A stretch of 17,219 bases of DNA from Eubacterium sp. CAG:841 (lineage in GTDB: Bacteria; Bacillota; Clostridia; Oscillospirales; CAG-272), in assembly GCA_000437375.1 (NCBI GenBank), contig FR898232.1, positions 1 to 17,219 of the forward strand, written 5' to 3'. This document shows positions 14,339-17,219 of the stretch, piece by piece. Both the position numbers and the translations under genes were made by a program. Each line of letters starts with the position of its first letter. Position 1 is the first letter of the stretch. Under the pieces are notes generated by a model that made no database searches, had not been told where the DNA came from, and worked only from the letters and a program-made list of their open reading frames with translations.

Positions 14339-15449
14339 GTTTTTCTTCTTTCTTTATATATTTGTCGTACCGGAATTCCGGCGCGACATTGCTTTCGTAG
14401 TAATCTTTAAGTGTTTCCATGCAGAATCTGCGTTCGTTTTTCTCGTCGCCCGTGCCGTGAAGGGCGCAAAGCTTGTCCGAATAATCGCAGAGAGGATATA
14501 TTCTGTACCCTTTGTGCATGCCGTCAAAATGACATACGGTGGGTATTATCTCAGGTGAGCGCACGAAAACTTCGCCATTGCTTTTTACTATTTCTGCGGT
14601 AAGCATACCGCCGAGCATCTGCGCTCCGTAGCGCATATTTGAAAGAAAATTTCCGAGAGAATAAACGCAAAGCGTTTTTCCTCCGTCGTCACGCGGTATC
14701 CATTCCGTTTTCTGAACAACGTGCGGATGCGTTCCGATTATTATATCCGCACCGCAGTTTGCCATAAAGCGGGCATATTCTTCCTGTTTTTCATTTACGG
14801 GAAAAACGCTCATTGCGCGTCCGGAATCGAACTCATCGCCGAAATGAACGCACATAACCGTGACATCTGCAAGCCGTTTTGCTTTTTTAATAAGTTTTTC
14901 CGCAAGAGAAAACGAAAGGCGCGGAATATCGCTTTCTCCGTCGCAATTCGTCGAATAAGTCATCTGAGCGAAGGCGACCTTTATCCCCTTCCGTTCAATG
15001 ACTGAAACGCTGTCTCTATCGTAGCCTATTACGGCTTCAGCTCTTTCGGCTAAATAATTGCGCGTAAAGCGCAAGCCTTCATCGCCTCTGTCAAGCATAT
15101 GATTGTTGGCTATGCCTATAACGTCAAAGCCGACGGAAACAAGATTGTCTGCCATTTCACACGGTGTGCAGAAGTGCGGATAACCCGAAAAATTGCTTTT
15201 TCCCAGCGGCGTTTCCTGATTTATATAAGCTATATCCGCCGAAGATATAATGTCCGAAACATATTTATACATCGGGGAAAAATCGTATCCTTCCGCAGTT
15301 TTTGCATCACGGAATATACTCGAGTGTATGAGATTGTCGCCTGCCGCAACAAGCGTTACAACCGTTTCATTTGCCTTTGCCTGCGGCATAACAGACGCCG
15401 CAAGCAAAAGCAAGACCGCAATAATTCTTTTCAAAATATCCGCAAACAT
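14325..15449 (-). CDS. Exported CapA-family (PGA_cap) metallophosphatase-like protein
   Basis: 374 aa. An N-terminal Sec signal is plain: basic LKR (6-8), hydrophobic IIAVLLLLAASV (9-20), then a probable cleavage near QAKA-NE (24-28). The mature part has CapA motifs: VAAGDNLIHSSI (34-45), NQETPLG, IANNHMLDRGDEG (113-125), VHFGDEFD, GTHPHVVQ and YSLGNFLSN, matching the calcineurin-like fold of poly-gamma-glutamate synthesis protein CapA. There are no capB or capC neighbours, so polymer synthesis should not be assumed; many such proteins are stand-alone. The ATG at 15447-15449 has AAGG directly against it and no well-spaced ribosome site, and it lies in the loop of an 11-bp hairpin. The start is therefore less certain than others. 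Confidence 0.85.
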   Translation of the reverse strand: MFADILKRIIAVLLLLAASVMPQAKANETVVTLVAAGDNLIHSSIFRDAKTAEGYDFSPMYKYVSDIISSADIAYINQETPLGKSNFSGYPHFCTPCEMADNLVSVGFDVIGIANNHMLDRGDEGLRFTRNYLAERAEAVIGYDRDSVSVIERKGIKVAFAQMTYSTNCDGESDIPRLSFSLAEKLIKKAKRLADVTVMCVHFGDEFDSGRAMSVFPVNEKQEEYARFMANCGADIIIGTHPHVVQKTEWIPRDDGGKTLCVYSLGNFLSNMRYGAQMLGGMLTAEIVKSNGEVFVRSPEIIPTVCHFDGMHKGYRIYPLCDYSDKLCALHGTGDEKNERRFCMETLKDYYESNVAPEFRYDKYIKKEEKHDKS

Positions 15450-15476
15450 CCTTGTTTTTCATTTACGGATATTTTG
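15432..15476 (-). promoter_or_regulatory. Perfect 11-bp inverted repeat enclosing the capA-like start codon
   Basis: CAAAATATCCG at 15466-15476 on the RNA strand is perfectly complementary to CGGATATTTTG at 15432-15442, with a 23-nt loop. The loop contains the only purine patch (AAGG) and the start codon of the capA-like gene. The 5' arm begins 4 nt after the rhaA stop, and the 3' arm covers codons 3 to 6. There is no U-run, so it is not a terminator. It could reduce translation of the capA-like gene relative to rhaA or protect the 3' end of a processed rhaA message. Confidence 0.55.
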
Positions 15477-15480
15477 CGCA

Positions 15481-16734
15481 TTATCTTTTTGATAATACTT
15501 CTTTTTCGTATTTTTCTATCTCTTCGAACCACTTTGCGCCTACGGGCAGACCACAGCTGCGGCAGTATTCATCCCATACTGCACCGAAGGGGAAGGTCTT
15601 CAGCTCTTCGTGCATCATCATAAGTTCGGTGAAACGTCCTTCGTCCTGAAGCTCTTTGAGTTTTGCATTCGGCGTGCAGAGCGCGGAAAGCAGAGCTTTC
15701 TGCCAGCTGCGGAAGCCGACTACCCATGCGGAAACACGGTTTATGCTTGCATCGAAATAGTCAAGTGCCATATAAACTCTGTCAAGCGCGTCGCAACGGA
15801 CGATTTCCTTTGCCATTTCTTTTGTTTCGTCGTCAAAGGTGAGAACATGGTCGGAGTCCCAACGAATGCCGCGCGTGATGTGGAGAGCGATTTCGGGGAA
15901 GAAGCAGAGCAGAGCGGGGATCTTGTCCGATACAACTTCTGTCGGGTGATAGTGACCGTTATCCATAAGGGGGAGACAACCGTCGTGCATTGCGGCAAAC
16001 GAAAGCGTAAATTCCGCAGATCCTGCTGTATAAGCTTCAACGCCGATGCCGAACACTTTGGATTCGACGCAAGGCTTTACGAGATTTTTGTCATAAGGCT
16101 CGGAGAGGATTTCTTCAATGGACTTTTTATATCTCATTCTCGGTCCCATTCTGTCTGCGGGAACATCCTTGAAGCCGTCGCCTATCCAAATGTTCATAAC
16201 GCAGGGGATGCCTGTTTCTTTTGCGAAATATTCCGAAATTCTTATGCAGGCTTTGCCGTGTTCTACCCAGAATTTTCTCACTTCTTCATCGGGACTTGTG
16301 AGAGTCAGGCCGTTTTTAGCCATAGGATGAGAGAAGAACGTGGGGTTAAAATCTATACCCATGCCTCTTTCCTTTGCAAATTCTACCCATTTTTTGAAGT
16401 GCTTCGGTTCTATTTTGTCTCTGTCGACAAATTCGCCCGGTTCAAATATCGCATAGCAGGCGTGAAGATTGAGTTTTTTCTTCCCGGGACAGAGCGACAT
16501 TGCCTTATCCATATCAGCCATAAGCTGCTCGGGAGTTTTTGCCTTTCCGGGATAATTGCCCGTTGTCTGTATTCCGCCCGTGAGCGGACCGTCGTGGTCG
16601 AAGCCCGTAACGTCGTCGCCCTGCCAGCAGTGAAGCGAAACGGGAATGGTTTTAAGTTTTGCGATAGCTGAGTCCGTATCTACGCCTATCTGTGCGTATT
16701 GATCTTTTGCAAGCTCGTATGCCGTATTTGCCAT
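15481..16734 (-). CDS. rhaA: L-rhamnose isomerase
   Basis: 417 aa, almost the same length as E. coli RhaA (419). Converts L-rhamnose to L-rhamnulose in the cytoplasm with Mn2+. Very strongly conserved segments run through the whole protein: SLHCWQGDDVTGF, TGNYPGKA, GIDFNPTFFSHP, NIWIGDGFKD, the metal-ligand region MDNGHYHPTEVVSDKIP, RGIRWDSDHV and ALDYFDASINRVSAW. The ATG at 16732-16734 (MANTAYELA) is chosen because AAAAGGAG lies 7 nt upstream; an in-frame ATG 11 codons earlier would overlap the rhaB stop and has no such site. It starts 29 nt after the rhaB stop. With rhaB it gives the first two steps of L-rhamnose catabolism. Confidence 0.97.
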   Translation of the reverse strand: MANTAYELAKDQYAQIGVDTDSAIAKLKTIPVSLHCWQGDDVTGFDHDGPLTGGIQTTGNYPGKAKTPEQLMADMDKAMSLCPGKKKLNLHACYAIFEPGEFVDRDKIEPKHFKKWVEFAKERGMGIDFNPTFFSHPMAKNGLTLTSPDEEVRKFWVEHGKACIRISEYFAKETGIPCVMNIWIGDGFKDVPADRMGPRMRYKKSIEEILSEPYDKNLVKPCVESKVFGIGVEAYTAGSAEFTLSFAAMHDGCLPLMDNGHYHPTEVVSDKIPALLCFFPEIALHITRGIRWDSDHVLTFDDETKEMAKEIVRCDALDRVYMALDYFDASINRVSAWVVGFRSWQKALLSALCTPNAKLKELQDEGRFTELMMMHEELKTFPFGAVWDEYCRSCGLPVGAKWFEEIEKYEKEVLSKR

Positions 16735-16763
16735 ATATTTTCTCCTTTTCGGATTTTTTATTT

Positions 16764-17219
16764 TCAAACAAGTTTACAGAAGCGCTCGTATGCTTCGTCC
16801 CACATTGCTTCGTCTTCTTTTACGGGATAATATTCGCCCATTTCGGTTGAACGCGCAATGACCTCTCTCGCTTCGGAAAGGTCGTGAAGCTCGCCCATCG
16901 CAATTGCCTGCGCCGCGATATTTCCCATTGCGGTGGCTTCGACGGGACCTGTGAAAACGGGGCGTTTGCAAGCCGTTGCCGCAAATTTTGAAAGCATCTT
17001 TTCTTTCGTGCCGCCGCCGACGATATTTATTGCGGGAAGCTTTTCGCCGCACATTTCGTCGATCTTGTCTATTACCCAGCGATAGCGGAGCGCGATGCTG
17101 TCAAATATGCAACGAACGATCTCGCCCATTGTTTCGGGCTTGCCCTGACCTGTTTTTTCGCAGTATTCTCTTATTCTCTGCGGAATGTTTCCGGGGATGC
17201 CGAGTATCGGCTCGTCGGG
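16764..17219 (-). CDS. rhaB: Rhamnulokinase, C-terminal part (cut by window edge)
   Basis: The open frame runs from the TGA at 16764-16766 to the window end, giving about 151 C-terminal residues of a FGGY-family sugar kinase; the N-terminal two thirds are outside. The visible part begins with LGIPGNIPQRIREYCEKTG and contains NIVGGGTKEKMLSKFAATA and KRPVFTGPVEATAMGNIAAQ, the ATP-binding C-lobe signature typical of RhaB. It phosphorylates L-rhamnulose to L-rhamnulose-1-phosphate. Assignment as rhamnulokinase and not another FGGY kinase rests on GPVEATAMGN and on rhaA immediately downstream. No frameshift is seen. Confidence 0.93.
   Translation of the reverse strand, partial: PDEPILGIPGNIPQRIREYCEKTGQGKPETMGEIVRCIFDSIALRYRWVIDKIDEMCGEKLPAINIVGGGTKEKMLSKFAATACKRPVFTGPVEATAMGNIAAQAIAMGELHDLSEAREVIARSTEMGEYYPVKEDEAMWDEAYERFCKLV

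Noticed and set aside
15366..15461. 31-codon ORF starting before the capA-like gene in another frame
   Set aside because: It begins in the hairpin loop without a ribosome site, and overlaps the signal-peptide coding region that clearly belongs to the capA-like frame.
15610..16671. 353-codon plus-strand ORF opposite rhaA
   Set aside because: It is a long shadow of the strongly conserved rhaA gene. It is Cys- and Phe-rich with no recognisable domain; the length reflects codon bias on the other strand.

Overview
The window is 17.2 kb of bacterial chromosome in which every supported gene lies on the minus strand, so the genes are read from position 17219 down to 1. Purine-rich Shine-Dalgarno sites (AGGAGG type), short gaps, ATGA overlaps and protein family flavours (long-form PRPP synthetase, bidomain class II aldolase, CapA-like protein, AroE-AroK fusion, type II dehydroquinase) suggest Bacillota, probably an uncultured Clostridia lineage. 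This placement is inference; no rRNA or other marker is present.

Upstream block (17219 to 9704), a sugar-related cluster: the 3' end of rhaB (rhamnulokinase), rhaA (L-rhamnose isomerase), an exported CapA-like metallophosphatase, a double-SIS protein of the GlmS-isomerase type, a tandem class II aldolase whose first domain looks catalytic and whose second has lost its key residues (a plausible rhamnulose-1-phosphate aldolase), a divergent long PRPP synthetase, and a PHP-family metallohydrolase. Gaps are tens of bases or less, so co-transcription is likely, although a hairpin lies at the capA start and another between the PRPP synthetase and the PHP gene.

Regulatory region (9703 to 9369): a near-consensus sigma-A promoter (TTGACT, 17 nt, TATAAT) is followed by a 22-codon leader ORF with a strong ribosome-binding site and 5 Tyr plus 3 Phe codons. 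A stretch after its stop codon can pair back into the leader ORF or forward into the first of two tandem intrinsic terminators. This is a classical ribosome-mediated attenuator for Tyr/Phe starvation, unusual because comparable Bacillota operons normally use T-box RNAs. The arms of the two terminators can also cross-pair, giving a possible chain of six mutually exclusive RNA segments.

Downstream block (9368 to 138), a complete phenylalanine/tyrosine operon: aromatic-type aminotransferase, pheA (chorismate mutase-prephenate dehydratase-ACT), aroB, aroC, an aroE-aroK fusion, aroQ, aroA, tyrA (TTG start overlapping aroA) and an AroG-type DAHP synthase. Together these nine genes encode every step from phosphoenolpyruvate plus erythrose-4-phosphate to Phe and Tyr. 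No trp gene is present, which matches a leader peptide with no Trp codon. After the DAHP synthase come short tandem and palindromic repeats up to the window edge.
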